A DNA stretch of 64,000 bases from Aquisalimonas lutea. GTDB taxonomy: Bacteria; Pseudomonadota; Gammaproteobacteria; Nitrococcales; Aquisalimonadaceae. This document shows positions 47,253 through 57,989 of this stretch, piece by piece; the first letter of the stretch is position 1; the number at the start of each line of letters is the position of its first letter. A program made the translations under genes and the position numbers. The DNA is taken from contig NZ_JAUFPK010000006.1 of the NCBI RefSeq assembly GCF_030409225.1, forward strand, positions 62,001 to 126,000, given 5' to 3'. A model generated the notes under the pieces. The model ran no database searches, was not told where the DNA came from, and worked only from the letters and a program-made list of their open reading frames with translations.

Positions 47253-50200
47253 GTTTCTTTCTTGATCGCCTGACCTTCTTCCAGCGCACCCGGGAGTCTT
47301 TCTCCGACGGCCACGGTGTGGTCACCGACGAGCCCCGCCGCTGGGAGGACGCCTACCGCAGCCGCTGGCAGCACGACAAGATCGTGCGCTCGACCCACGG
47401 CGTGAACTGCACCGGCGCCTGCAGCTGGAAGATCTACGTGAAGAACGGCCTGGTGACCTGGGAGACCCAGCAGACGGACTACCCGCGCACGCGGCCGGAC
47501 ATGCCCAACCACGAGCCGCGGGGCTGCGCCCGCGGCGCCAGCTACTCCTGGTATATCTACAGCGCCAACCGGCTCAAGCACCCCATGGTGCGCGGCCACC
47601 TGCTGCGGCTGTGGCGCGAGGCCCGGCAGAGCCACGACGACCCGGTGGCCGCCTGGGCGTCCATCGTCGAGGACCCGGCCAAGGCGCAGCAGTACAAGAG
47701 CCGCCGCGGCAAGGGCGGCATGGTGCGCAGCACCTGGGACGAGGTGAACGAGCTGGTGGCCTCGGCCAACGCCTACACCATCAAGCAGTACGGCCCCGAC
47801 CGGGTGATCGGCTTCTCGCCCATCCCGGCCATGTCCATGGTGAGCTACGCCGCCGGCTCGCGGTACATGTCCCTGCTCGGCGGCGTGTGCATGAGCTTCT
47901 ACGACTGGTACTGCGACCTGCCCCCCAGCTCGCCGCAGACCTGGGGCGAGCAGACCGACGTGCCCGAGTCCGCCGACTGGTACAACTCCAGCTTCATCAT
48001 GATGTGGGGCTCCAACGTGCCGCAGACGCGCACGCCGGACGCCCACTTCATGACCGAGGTGCGCTACAAGGGCACGGAGATCGTCACCGTCTGCCCGGAC
48101 TACTCCGAGGCGTCCAAGTTCGCGGACCTGTGGCTGAATCCCAAGCAGGGCACCGACTCGGCGCTGGGCATGGCCCTGGGCCACGTGATGCTGAAGGAAT
48201 TCCACGTGGACAACCCCAGCGACTATTTCCGCGACTACGCGCGCCAGTACACCGACTTCCCGTGCCTGGTGCGGCTGGACCGCACGGACAAGGGCTACCA
48301 GGCCGGGCGCTTCCTGCGCGCGTCGGACTTCGACAAGGCCCTGAACCAGAAGAACAACCCGGACTGGAAGACCGTGGCCTGGGACGAGAAGAACGACAGG
48401 ATCGTCGTGCCCAAGGGCTCCATCGGCTTCCGCTGGGGCGAGGACGGCAAGTGGAACCTCGAGGAAAAGGACGCCGGCGGCAAGAACACGCAGCTGCGCC
48501 TGTCCCACCTGGATGTCCGTGACGACGTGGCCCATGTCGGCTTCCCGTACTTCGGCGGCCGCGAGCACGACCTGGGCCAGTTCACCACCAACCCCCAGGA
48601 AGACGTCATCTACCGCAAGGTGCCGGTGCGCCGGATCAAGCTCGCCGACGGCGAGGAGGCCCTGGTGGCCTCGGTGTTCGATCTCATCACCGCGCACTAC
48701 GGCGTGGACCGGGGCCTGGACTGCCCCAATACGCCGACGAGCTACGACGACAACATGCCCTACACGCCCCGGTGGCAGGAGCAGATCACCGGCGTGTCGC
48801 CGCAGAAGGTGATCAAGGTGGCGCGGCGTTTCGCCCAGAACGCGGACAAGACCCGGGGGCGCTCCATGGTCATCCTCGGGGCCGGGCTCAACCACTGGTA
48901 CCACATGGACATGTCGTACCGGACCATCATCAACATGCTGGTGTTCTGCGGCTGCATCGGCCAGAGCGGCGGCGGCTGGGCGCACTACGTGGGGCAGGAG
49001 AAGCTGCGCCCGCAGACCGGCTGGCAGCCGCTCGCCTTCGCCCTGGACTGGGCGCGGCCGCCGCGGCACATGAACTCCACCTCGTTCTTCTACGCGCACA
49101 CCGACCAGTGGCGCTACGAGAAGCTGCAGGTGGCGGACATGCTGTCGCCACTGGCGGACAAGGAGCAGTTCCAGGGCAGCATGATCGACTTCAACGTCCG
49201 CTCCGAGCGCATGGGCTGGCTGCCCTCGGCGCCGCAGCTGGCCGCCAACCCGCTGCAGGTGGCGAAGGACGCCGCGGCCGCGGGCAAGGACCCCAAGGAC
49301 TACGTGGTCGAGCAGCTCGCCGGCGGCAGCCTCGCCATGGCCTGCGAGGACCCGGACAATCCGGTGAACTACCCGCGCAACATGTTCATCTGGCGGTCCA
49401 ACCTGCTGGGCTCCAGCGGCAAGGGGCACGAGTACTTCCTCAAGCACCTGCTGGGCACCGACCACGGCGTCCAGGGCAAGGACCTGGGCGAGGAGGGCGC
49501 CGAGAAGCCCCAGGAGATCGTCTGGCACGAGGAGGCGCCGCGCGGCAAGCTCGACCTGCTCACCACGCTGGACTTCCGCATGTCCACCACGTGCCTGTAC
49601 TCGGACGTGGTCCTGCCCACGGCCACCTGGTACGAGAAGAACGACCTCAACACCTCGGACATGCACCCGTTCATCCACCCGCTGTGTGAGGCGGTGAACC
49701 CCTGCTGGGAGTCCCGCTCCGACTGGGACATCTACAAGGGGCTGGCGAAGAAGTTCTCCGAGGTCTGCCGGGGCCACCTGGGCAAGGAGACGGATATCGT
49801 CACGTTGCCGCTGCTGCATGACAGCCCGGCGGAGCTGGGCCAGGCCTTCGACGTCAAGGAATGGAAGAAGGGCGAGTGCGACCCGGTGCCCGGCAAGACC
49901 ATGCCGCAGCTGGTGGCCGTGGAGCGGGACTATCCCAACGTCTACGCCCGCTTCACCGCCCTGGGGCCGCTCATGAAGAGCATCGGCAACGGCGGCAAGG
50001 GCATCGCCTGGAACACCGAGCACGAGGTGGATTTCCTGGGCCGGCTCAACGGCACCCACCGCGACGAGGGTGCGGCCAACCAGGGCATGCCGAAGATCGA
50101 CACGGCCATCGACGCCGCCGAGATCATCCTCGGCCTGGCGCCGGAGACCAACGGCGAGGTGGCGGTGAAGGCGTGGGCGGCCCTGGGCAAGCAGACCGGC

Positions 50201-51007
50201 CGCGAGCACACCCATCTCGCCGTCAACAAGGAAGAGGAGAAGATCCGCTTCCGCGACCTGGTGGCCCAGCCGCGCAAGATCATCTCCTCGCCCACGTGGT
50301 CGGGCCTGGAGTCGGAGCACGTCTCCTACAACGCCGGCTACACCAACGTCCACGAGCTCATCCCCTGGCGCACGCTCACCGGGCGCCAGCAGCTCTACCA
50401 GGATCACCCCTGGATGCGGGCCTTCGGCGAGGGCTTCGTGGCCTACAAGCCGCCGGTGAACATGCGCACCACCCAGACCATCCAGGGCGTGCGGGGCAAC
50501 GGCAACGAGGAGATCGCGCTGAACTGGATCACCCCGCACCAGAAGTGGGGCATCCACAGCACCTACAGCGAGAACCTGCTGATGCTCACCCTGTCCCGCG
50601 GCGGGCCGTGCGTGTGGATCAGCGAGACCGACGCCCAGAAGGTCGGCATCGAGGACAACGACTGGATCGAGTGCTTCAACTCGAACGGCGCCCTGGTGGC
50701 CCGGGCCGTGGTCAGCCAGCGCGTCCGCGAGGGCATGGTGATGATGTACCACGCCCAGGAGAAGCTGGTGAACACGCCCGGATCCGAGATCACCGGCGAG
50801 CGGGGCGGCATTCACAACTCCGTCACCCGGACGGTGCTCAAGCCCACCCACATGATCGGCGGCTACGCCCAGTTGAGCTACGGCTTCAACTACTACGGCA
50901 CCGTCGGCTCCAACCGCGACGAGTTCGTGGTGGTCCGCAAGATGGACCAGGTGGACTGGCTCGACGGCGATGACGAGAGCATTTACGAAGCGGAGGAGCA
51001 GGCATGA
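47249..51007 (+). CDS. narG: Respiratory nitrate reductase alpha subunit
   Basis: A 1252-residue catalytic subunit with bis-MGD molybdenum and an unusual His-ligated FS0 [4Fe-4S] cluster. The cluster site is visible as STHGVNCTGACSWK and RGCARGASYSW (about residues 47–95). Further conserved segments are SFYDWYCDLPPSSPQTWGEQ near residue 215, with the Asp ligand, and DLGQFTTNPQEDV. NarG reduces nitrate to nitrite at the cytoplasmic face of the inner membrane, taking electrons from quinol through NarI and NarH. The start at 47249 has GAGGAGA upstream. NarJ is needed for its maturation. Confidence 0.98.
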   Translation: MSFFLDRLTFFQRTRESFSDGHGVVTDEPRRWEDAYRSRWQHDKIVRSTHGVNCTGACSWKIYVKNGLVTWETQQTDYPRTRPDMPNHEPRGCARGASYSWYIYSANRLKHPMVRGHLLRLWREARQSHDDPVAAWASIVEDPAKAQQYKSRRGKGGMVRSTWDEVNELVASANAYTIKQYGPDRVIGFSPIPAMSMVSYAAGSRYMSLLGGVCMSFYDWYCDLPPSSPQTWGEQTDVPESADWYNSSFIMMWGSNVPQTRTPDAHFMTEVRYKGTEIVTVCPDYSEASKFADLWLNPKQGTDSALGMALGHVMLKEFHVDNPSDYFRDYARQYTDFPCLVRLDRTDKGYQAGRFLRASDFDKALNQKNNPDWKTVAWDEKNDRIVVPKGSIGFRWGEDGKWNLEEKDAGGKNTQLRLSHLDVRDDVAHVGFPYFGGREHDLGQFTTNPQEDVIYRKVPVRRIKLADGEEALVASVFDLITAHYGVDRGLDCPNTPTSYDDNMPYTPRWQEQITGVSPQKVIKVARRFAQNADKTRGRSMVILGAGLNHWYHMDMSYRTIINMLVFCGCIGQSGGGWAHYVGQEKLRPQTGWQPLAFALDWARPPRHMNSTSFFYAHTDQWRYEKLQVADMLSPLADKEQFQGSMIDFNVRSERMGWLPSAPQLAANPLQVAKDAAAAGKDPKDYVVEQLAGGSLAMACEDPDNPVNYPRNMFIWRSNLLGSSGKGHEYFLKHLLGTDHGVQGKDLGEEGAEKPQEIVWHEEAPRGKLDLLTTLDFRMSTTCLYSDVVLPTATWYEKNDLNTSDMHPFIHPLCEAVNPCWESRSDWDIYKGLAKKFSEVCRGHLGKETDIVTLPLLHDSPAELGQAFDVKEWKKGECDPVPGKTMPQLVAVERDYPNVYARFTALGPLMKSIGNGGKGIAWNTEHEVDFLGRLNGTHRDEGAANQGMPKIDTAIDAAEIILGLAPETNGEVAVKAWAALGKQTGREHTHLAVNKEEEKIRFRDLVAQPRKIISSPTWSGLESEHVSYNAGYTNVHELIPWRTLTGRQQLYQDHPWMRAFGEGFVAYKPPVNMRTTQTIQGVRGNGNEEIALNWITPHQKWGIHSTYSENLLMLTLSRGGPCVWISETDAQKVGIEDNDWIECFNSNGALVARAVVSQRVREGMVMMYHAQEKLVNTPGSEITGERGGIHNSVTRTVLKPTHMIGGYAQLSYGFNYYGTVGSNRDEFVVVRKMDQVDWLDGDDESIYEAEEQA

Positions 51008-51149
51008 GACCTCTGGATGACGTCACGAGCGAAGTCAGGTCGTCCGCCGCCGGCGCGCAGGAAGCGCAGTGTATGCAGCAATACATGAGCATTCCGAGCA
51101 CCGCCGGCGGGCGGGATGCCGAGCGCAGTAGTTATACGGAGGTCTCAGC

Positions 51150-51153
<4 letters not shown>
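51004..51153 (+). CDS. Short ORF bridging narG and narH (49 codons), unproven
   Basis: The 142-base narG–narH gap is completely open in one frame. ATG at 51004 overlaps the narG stop (ATGA) and the stop at 51151–51153 overlaps the narH ATG (ATGA at 51150). GGAGGAG lies 6–12 bases upstream. The 49-residue product begins MRPLDDVTSEVRSS and has no known motif; its GC3 is moderate, below the flanking genes. Standard nar operons have no gene here and normally a few-base junction. Either a new small nar-linked gene or a chance frame is possible. Confidence 0.35.
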
Positions 51154-52717
<1,564 letters not shown>

Positions 52718-52718
<1 letters not shown>

Positions 52719-53413
52719 TGCGCATTCTCAAGGCGATCGCCGTTGTCATGGACTACCCGGACGCCTCCATCCAGGAGCACGGCGACGAGCTGGCCGAGGT
52801 GTTCGCGGCCCAGGAGGGGCTGGAGGCGGAGACGCGGCAGGCGCTGGTGGACATGGTCCGCCGGCGCCAGGCCGAGGACCTGTTCGAGCTCCAGGCGGAC
52901 TATGTCGGGCTGTTCGACCGCAGCCGGTCGCTGTCGCTGCACCTGTTCGAGCACGTCCACGGCGAGTCCCGGGACCGCGGGCAGGCCATGGTGGAGCTGC
53001 AGAACCTCTACCGGGAGCAGGGCCTGGAGCTGGTGGCCAACGAGCTGCCGGACTACGTGCCGCTGTTCCTGGAGTTCTGCTCGCGGCTGACCCCGGAAGA
53101 GATCCAGGGCTGGATGGAGGAGGTGAGCCACCTCCTCCAGCTCCTGCACGGCCGCCTGGCGGAGCGCGAGAGCGACTACCAGTGGCTGTTCAAGGCGCTG
53201 CTGGAGCTCAGCGGCCAGGAGACGGCGGACGAGCAGCTCCAGCGCCAGCTCCGCGAGGAGGAACGCGACGACACCCCGGACGCCCTGGACGCCGTCTGGG
53301 CCGAGGAGCCCGTGACCTTCGGCCCCGAGGGCGGCAGCTGCGGCGGGGCGAAGACCAACCAGGGTCAGGCCGTGCCGGTGGACTGGTCGGCACTGAAGCG
53401 CAACAGCGCGTAA
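52718..53413 (+). CDS. narJ: Nitrate reductase molybdenum cofactor assembly chaperone
   Basis: A 231-residue TorD/NarJ-family chaperone that holds apo-NarGH for Mo-cofactor and FeS insertion. It contains the NarJ patterns VVMDYPDASIQEH (residues 8–20) and YVGLFDRSRSLSLHLFEHVHGE (shown in part, near residue 62). The C-terminus has extra Glu-rich sequence and ends in a GGSCGG segment as in many relatives. The ATG overlaps the narH stop (TGATG). Confidence 0.95.
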
Positions 53414-53435
53414 CCGTATTCAAGGAGTTCGCATC

Positions 53436-54128
53436 ATGATTTCCACGTATCTTCATGATCTGGCGTTCGCGGTGTTTCCCTACGTCGCCGGGACGGTGTT
53501 CCTGGTGGGGAGCCTGATCCGCTTCGAGAAGAGCCAGTACACCTGGAAGAGCAACACCACGCAGCTGATGTCCGGCGGCCGGCGCTTCCGGTGGGGGATC
53601 AACCTGTTCCACGTCGGCATCATCTTCCTGTTCTTCGGCCACCTGTTGGGGCTGCTCACGCCCCACGCCGTCTACCACGCCGTCGGCCTGACCGCCGGCG
53701 CCAAGCAGGTGGTGGCCATTGTCACCGGCGGCGCCTTCGGCCTGGTGACCCTGGTGGGTGTGGTGATCCTGCTCCATCGCCGGCTCACCGACCCCCGGGT
53801 GCGCAAGACCAGCTATCCCATGGACTCGTTCATCCTGTTCCTGCTCACGGCGCAGCTGGTGACGGGGCTGTTCACCATCCCCGCGTCCATGGGCCACCTG
53901 GACGGCTCCACCATGCTGCAGATCACCGCCTGGGCCCAGGGCCTGGTGACGTTCCAGACCGGGGCGGCGGCGACCATCTACGACATCCACTGGATCTACA
54001 AGCTGCACATGTTCCTGGGGATGGTGATGTTCCTGGTCTTCCCGTTCACGCGCCTGGTCCACATCTGGAGCGTGCCCTACAGCTACATCTGGCGCGCCTA
54101 CCAGGTGGTCCGCATGCGGGCGGTATGA
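53436..54128 (+). CDS. narI: Respiratory nitrate reductase gamma subunit (cytochrome b)
   Basis: A 230-residue membrane subunit with five transmembrane helices and the conserved histidines that bind two haems b, seen in LFHVGIIFLFFGHLLGL and near LHMFLGMVMFLVFPF. It oxidises quinol on the periplasmic side. AAGGAG precedes the ATG. It is the last core subunit of narGHJI. Confidence 0.97.
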   Translation: MISTYLHDLAFAVFPYVAGTVFLVGSLIRFEKSQYTWKSNTTQLMSGGRRFRWGINLFHVGIIFLFFGHLLGLLTPHAVYHAVGLTAGAKQVVAIVTGGAFGLVTLVGVVILLHRRLTDPRVRKTSYPMDSFILFLLTAQLVTGLFTIPASMGHLDGSTMLQITAWAQGLVTFQTGAAATIYDIHWIYKLHMFLGMVMFLVFPFTRLVHIWSVPYSYIWRAYQVVRMRAV

Positions 54129-54155
54129 ATACCGGGGAGGCAGCGCCGATGAAAA

Positions 54156-54410
54156 CATCGCGACTGAAGCCGCTCCCACCAGCTGGAACCGGAAAGGGTG
54201 GGAAGGACCTCAGCCGCGATAACACAGAAACAGTCGCAGGGAGTAGCAGGGGTTGTAGGAGGGTGTAGGAGCGACTTCAGTCGCGACCCTCCCAGAGAGC
54301 TCGCCGCGAGCACACCCTGGCAAGGTCGCGAGTCACCTCGCTCCTACGGCCCCGGCCCCTGGATACCAGACAACAGAGCGAGCACTGTGGGAGGGGCTTC
54401 AGCCCCGACC
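54156..54410. repeat. REP-like palindromic repeat cluster 4
   Basis: At least five copies or degenerate copies of the palindrome fill the narI–ppiC gap. They include CGCGACTGAAGCCGCTCCC at 54159, a GTAGGAGCGACTTCAGTCGC-type at 54264, a reversed copy ending at 54346 and GGGGCTTCAGCCCC at 54393–54406. It splits the nar operon, so the ppiC–moeA genes either read through it or have their own promoter. Confidence 0.8.
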
Positions 54411-54440
54411 TCCGGAGCCCGAGAGAGAGAGGCACGAACC

Positions 54441-55214
54441 ATGTCCATCCACGTCAATGGCATCGAGATCACCAGCCGGGCGATCAACATCGAGTCCGCC
54501 TACCACCAGGAGTCCGGCGCCGACCCGCGCTATGCCCAGCGCCGGGCCGCCGTGGCGCTCACGGTCCGCGAGCTGCTCAAGCAGCGCGCCCAACAGCTGG
54601 ACATGGACGTCCCCGAGGACGACGAGGCCCTGGACCCGGTCATCGACGCCCTCATCGAGGAGGAGGTGGACATCCCCGAGGCGGACGAGACCACCTGCCG
54701 CCGCTGGTACGACCAGAACCCGGAGCACTTCCGTACGCCGGACCTGGCCGAGGTACGCCACATCCTCATCGCCGGCCATCCGGAGGACCTCAAGGAGCGC
54801 GAGCAGGCGCGCACCACGGCCGAGGGCCTGATCGCCGAGCTCAAGGCCGATCCGGAGGCGTTCCCGCGCCTGGCGAAGGCGCACTCCCGCTGCCCGTCGG
54901 CGGACAACGGCGGCCTGCTCGGCCAGGTGAGCAAGGGCGAGACAGTGCCCGAGTTCGAGGACGCTGTACTGCGCCTGCCCGTGGGCCTGGGCGAGCAGCC
55001 GGTCAAGACCCGCTACGGCTTCCACGTGGTGGAGGTGCTGCAGCGGGTGCCCGGCGAGCAGCTGCCGTTCGGGAGCGTGCGGGAGCGCATCAAGGACTAC
55101 CTGGAGGCGCGCTCGCGCCAGCGGGCGCTCAGCCAGTACATCAAGCTCCTGGCCGGCGAGGCCGAGATCCGCGGCATTGACCTGGAGCAGTCCGAGTCCA
55201 TGCTCATCCAGTAA
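54441..55214 (+). CDS. PpiC/parvulin-type peptidyl-prolyl isomerase linked to nitrate reductase
   Basis: A 257-residue protein with a helical N-terminal part and a parvulin domain at about residues 105–220 (VRHILIAGHPEDL … GGLLGQVSKGETVPEFEDAV … TRYGFHVVEV). It lacks a signal peptide, so it is probably cytoplasmic, which suits folding of NarGH. A PpiC or NifM-like isomerase downstream of narGHJI is a recurrent arrangement. The ATG at 54441 is preceded by GAGAGAGG. The frame upstream is open only through the repeats. Confidence 0.85.
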   Translation: MSIHVNGIEITSRAINIESAYHQESGADPRYAQRRAAVALTVRELLKQRAQQLDMDVPEDDEALDPVIDALIEEEVDIPEADETTCRRWYDQNPEHFRTPDLAEVRHILIAGHPEDLKEREQARTTAEGLIAELKADPEAFPRLAKAHSRCPSADNGGLLGQVSKGETVPEFEDAVLRLPVGLGEQPVKTRYGFHVVEVLQRVPGEQLPFGSVRERIKDYLEARSRQRALSQYIKLLAGEAEIRGIDLEQSESMLIQ

Positions 55215-55228
55215 GGAGTACCCGTTTC

Positions 55229-55651
55229 ATGATCCGCATCAGCAGTTTCGATGACCTCAAGCGCGCCGGGCTGGAGCAGGGCGAGCCGCAGCGCCTGCTG
55301 CTGGTTCTGCTCAAGGCCGAACCGGAGGGCGAGGCGAAGCACCACAACGGCGGCGAGGCCATTGAGGGCGGCGGCACCCTGCGCCCGGTCATGGCCACCG
55401 ACCGCGAGCTGGACGAGGACCTGCGCCTGGACGCCCTGGTGGAGGAGGCCGACCAGTCCGGCCTGAGCTGGGATCTCATCCTGGTCTCCAGCCTGTCCGC
55501 CTCCGGCGGCCGCCTGCCCACCTCCGAGGAGGCGGAGCCGTACCTCAAGCAGATGGCCGAGGCCGTGGAGATGGGGGCCGATCTCTCCCGCTACGCGGTG
55601 TTCGACCGTGCCGGCAGCCCGGTGCAGCTGCAGACCCGCATGACGGAGTAG
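55229..55651 (+). CDS. Conserved-looking nar-island protein of unknown function
   Basis: A 140-residue acidic protein beginning MIRISSFDDLKRAGLEQ and containing RLLLVLLKAEP and DALVEEADQSGLSWDLILVSSLS. It resembles short proteins of nar clusters sometimes misnamed as ribonucleotide reductase alpha subunit; no catalytic motif of that enzyme is present. It lies 14 bases after the PpiC gene and 5 bases before moeA, so it is in the same operon and may support molybdoenzyme maturation. The function is unknown. Confidence 0.6.
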   Translation: MIRISSFDDLKRAGLEQGEPQRLLLVLLKAEPEGEAKHHNGGEAIEGGGTLRPVMATDRELDEDLRLDALVEEADQSGLSWDLILVSSLSASGGRLPTSEEAEPYLKQMAEAVEMGADLSRYAVFDRAGSPVQLQTRMTE

Positions 55652-55656
55652 CGCCG

Positions 55657-56889
55657 GTGACCGACTGTGCCGCCAACCAGAACCTGCATGCCCCGGACGC
55701 GGCGCTCGAACGCATGCTCGCCGGCATCGCCCCCTGCCACCGCGTCACCATGGCGCCGTTGTGCCAGGCACTGGGGCGCGTGCTCGCCCAGGACGTCGCC
55801 GCCCTGGTTACGGCGCCGCCCCATGACAACGCGGCCATGGACGGCTACGTCTGCCGGGCCGCCGACGTGCCCGCCGCGGGCGGGACGTTGCCCGTCGCCG
55901 GCGCTGCGGCCGCCGGCGATCCGCCTGCCACGCTGCCCCCGGGGGCGGCCATGCGCATCTACACCGGGGCCGCGATCCCCGCCGGCGGCGATGCCGTGGT
56001 CATGCAGGAGCGCTGCGACCGGCAGGGCGATACGGTCGCGCTGCCCGGCGGCCTCAACGCGGGGGACCACATCCGCCGCGCCGGCGAGGACGTCACCGCC
56101 GGCACGCCGCTGTTCACCGCCGGCACCCGCCTGCAGCCGCAGCACCTGGCCCTGGCGGCCACCGGCGGCCACGGCGCACTGCCCGTGCGGCCGGCACTGC
56201 GCGTCGCCGTGCTGGTCACCGGTTCCGAGCTGGCCGAGCCCGGCGTGCAGGAGGCCGGGCCCGGGCAGATCTACAACTCCAACGGCTACGCCCTCCTGGG
56301 CCTGCTCCAGGGGCTGGGCTGCGAGGTGGGCCGCCCGGAGATCGTGCCGGACGACTTCGAGCAGACCGTCGCCATGCTGCGCAGCGCCGCGTCGGAGGCG
56401 GACTTTGTCATCACCAGCGGCGGCGTCTCGGTGGGTGACGCCGACTACGTGAAGGCCGCCGTGGAGAAGCTGGGCGCGCTGGACCTGTGGCGCGTCGCCG
56501 TCAAGCCCGGCAAGCCCCTGGCGGTGGGCCGCATCGGCAGCACGCCGTTCCTGGGCCTGCCGGGCAACCCGGTGTCGCTGTTCGTGACCTTCTGTCTGTT
56601 CGGCCGGCCCATGGTACTGCGCCGCCAGGGCGCCACCGAAGTGCATCCGCGCACCACTCCGGCCCGGGCGGATTTCACCCTGGACACCACCGACCGCCGC
56701 ACCCGCTATCTCCGCGCCCGCCTGGTCAACGACGGCAGCCACCAGCGCGTCACCCTCTACCACGACCAGGGCTCCGGCATCATCAGCTCCACCACCTGGG
56801 CCAACGCCCTGGCGGAGATCCCGCCCGAGACCCGCATCAAACCGGGCGACACCGTCACCGTCTACCCGTACAACGAGCTCATGAACTGA
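55657..56889 (+). CDS. moeA: Molybdopterin molybdenumtransferase
   Basis: A 410-residue MoeA protein that inserts molybdate into adenylated molybdopterin. Hallmarks are ALGRVLAQDVAALVTAPPHDNAAMDGY (shown in part, near residue 30), VTGSELAEPG, SNGYALLGLLQ and TSGGVSVGDADYVKAAVE. The C-terminal PxNPVS-like motif GLPGNPVSLFVTF is present. It supplies the cofactor needed by the adjacent nitrate reductase. The start is GTG at 55657. It ends the nar island, 62 bases before the last REP cluster. Confidence 0.95.
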   Translation: MTDCAANQNLHAPDAALERMLAGIAPCHRVTMAPLCQALGRVLAQDVAALVTAPPHDNAAMDGYVCRAADVPAAGGTLPVAGAAAAGDPPATLPPGAAMRIYTGAAIPAGGDAVVMQERCDRQGDTVALPGGLNAGDHIRRAGEDVTAGTPLFTAGTRLQPQHLALAATGGHGALPVRPALRVAVLVTGSELAEPGVQEAGPGQIYNSNGYALLGLLQGLGCEVGRPEIVPDDFEQTVAMLRSAASEADFVITSGGVSVGDADYVKAAVEKLGALDLWRVAVKPGKPLAVGRIGSTPFLGLPGNPVSLFVTFCLFGRPMVLRRQGATEVHPRTTPARADFTLDTTDRRTRYLRARLVNDGSHQRVTLYHDQGSGIISSTTWANALAEIPPETRIKPGDTVTVYPYNELMN

Positions 56890-56951
56890 CCGCCGGTCTG
56901 CCCGCCGCCACATCAACGGACATAATGAACCGATCCACCCGCCGAAGGGCC

Positions 56952-57039
56952 GTAGGAGCGAGTTAACTCGCGACCTCCCACACACGACGAACTACAGAAC
57001 AGGCCTAACGACAGCCGTGGGAGGGGCTTCAGCCCCGAC
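56952..57039. repeat. REP-like palindromic repeat cluster 5
   Basis: A GTAGGAGCGAGTTAACTCGC-type copy at 56952 and a GGGGCTTCAGCCCC copy near 57022 remain. This is the last cluster before the lower-GC cassette region and marks the boundary with the core chromosome. Confidence 0.75.
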
Positions 57040-57574
57040 AAACAACACCCCAAAACCAGCCGCTTGGCCCCGAAACCAAACTGCGCTACCGTTATCCTAG
57101 GGAAGAAGAATCACCGGAACGTGCCCATGGAAGACGGCCACCACAACCCCGCCCGGAAACCGCCGCCACCCCGTTGCACGCAGTGGATGCCCCTCACACA
57201 GCATCCGCGCCACCAGTGTTGTCGCAATCGCCGGGACCACCCGGACGCGACTCTAGCGGCCTCCTCGATCTTGGACCAGCCCCGCAATCTTCCTCTCTGC
57301 GGTCAAGCGCACGAACAGCGCTCCAACTTGGACGAGGCCCGTACCGGCAGAACACCGCTTGCCGCGGACCACGACAAACCGGCGAGTTCGGTGAATGGAC
57401 GGGTGAATCGTGCGGAAGTTGTAGTGCGTGAAGTGAATGTGGTCCCGAACTCAGGTCCGGGGTTGCAGCGCCCGATCCATGATGTCTTTGCTCGTCGTGG
57501 TTATCGGCGTGCGTCACACCAAGACGCAAGATGTGCTGCTCTTCGAGGGCGATCTGGTGAGCACTACATCCCAT
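57040..57574. other. Unassigned stretch between nar island and cassette array
   Basis: A region of about 535 bases without a recognisable gene. Long frames exist on both strands (+ 57064–57621; − 57194–57598) but their Pro, Arg and His-rich translations look non-coding. A short + frame at 57479–57580 (33 codons, MMSLLVVVIGVRHTKTQD) ends with TAA inside the first ATTTAAC, as cassette genes often do. I see no integron integrase or its remnant. Confidence 0.5.
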
Positions 57575-57623
57575 ATTTAACGTGGTTTTACACGCCATTA
57601 GCGGTTTCTAATTTTGGTTAAGT
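57575..57623 (+). other. Short attC-like element at the array's left end
   Basis: ATTTAAC (57575–57581, a perfect RYYYAAC) and GTTAAGT (57617–57623, a perfect GTTRRRY) are 35 bases apart, and the next cassette gene's ATG follows directly at 57624. The inner arms pair poorly and the 49-base length is short for attC, so it could be an atypical or decayed site, or an attI remnant. Confidence 0.4.
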
Positions 57624-57887
57624 ATGGAGGATAAATTGCCCATTTTGGCGTGGACCGGATTTACGTTACTCATCGTTGGTGGGATTGGTTTACTGGTTGC
57701 TGCATTCAGAGCCGGAATTTTGTGGGGAATCGGTTGTTTGTTAATTCCACCATTACAGCTTGTTTTTTTGATTGTTTACTGGTCAGAAGCGAAAAAACCG
57801 TTCTTCCTACAGCTAGTTGGTTTGGTAATTATTATTATAGCCGTCGTAATTTATGGAGATACGCACATTGATCGGGCTCGTCCCTAA
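57624..57887 (+). CDS. Small membrane protein, cassette gene
   Basis: An 87-residue protein with three hydrophobic segments (about residues 8–29, 31–52 and 60–78) and a short charged C-terminus. No family is recognised. The ATG directly follows a GTTAAGT core and the TAA stop lies inside the following attC inverse core, the typical cassette layout. GC is clearly lower than in the nar island, a sign of transfer. It has no strong ribosome site, so expression may rely on read-through. Confidence 0.6.
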   Translation: MEDKLPILAWTGFTLLIVGGIGLLVAAFRAGILWGIGCLLIPPLQLVFLIVYWSEAKKPFFLQLVGLVIIIIAVVIYGDTHIDRARP

Positions 57888-57959
57888 CACGGCGCTGCAG
57901 CCGACGGCCTTCCCTTTGCTTCGCTCCGGTCAGGCCGCGTCTGAGCTTCAGCGTTAAAT
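57882..57959 (+). other. attC site 1
   Basis: CCCTAAC (57882–57888) and GTTAAAT (57953–57959, perfect GTTRRRY) bound a 78-base imperfect palindrome. The arms AACACGGCGCTGCAGC and GCTTCAGCGTT pair with the mismatches usual for attC, and the GGCC blocks near the centre pair too. The stop codon of the upstream gene lies inside the site. Confidence 0.75.
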
Positions 57960-57989
57960 GGCAAATCACATGGCCAGAAAAAACAGTTA

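Noticed and set aside
57003-57009. GCCTAAC as an attC left box in the last REP cluster
   Set aside because: It has no GTTRRRY partner at attC distance and lies within REP sequence.
57194-57598. A − strand frame that could have been an integron integrase remnant
   Set aside because: No tyrosine recombinase motif (R…HxxR…Y) or IntI-specific patch is visible, and the composition looks like antisense noise.
57064-57621. A 185-codon + frame before the array
   Set aside because: Its translation is rich in Pro, Arg, His and Cys with no domain pattern, begins with TTG and has no ribosome site. It is probably non-coding.
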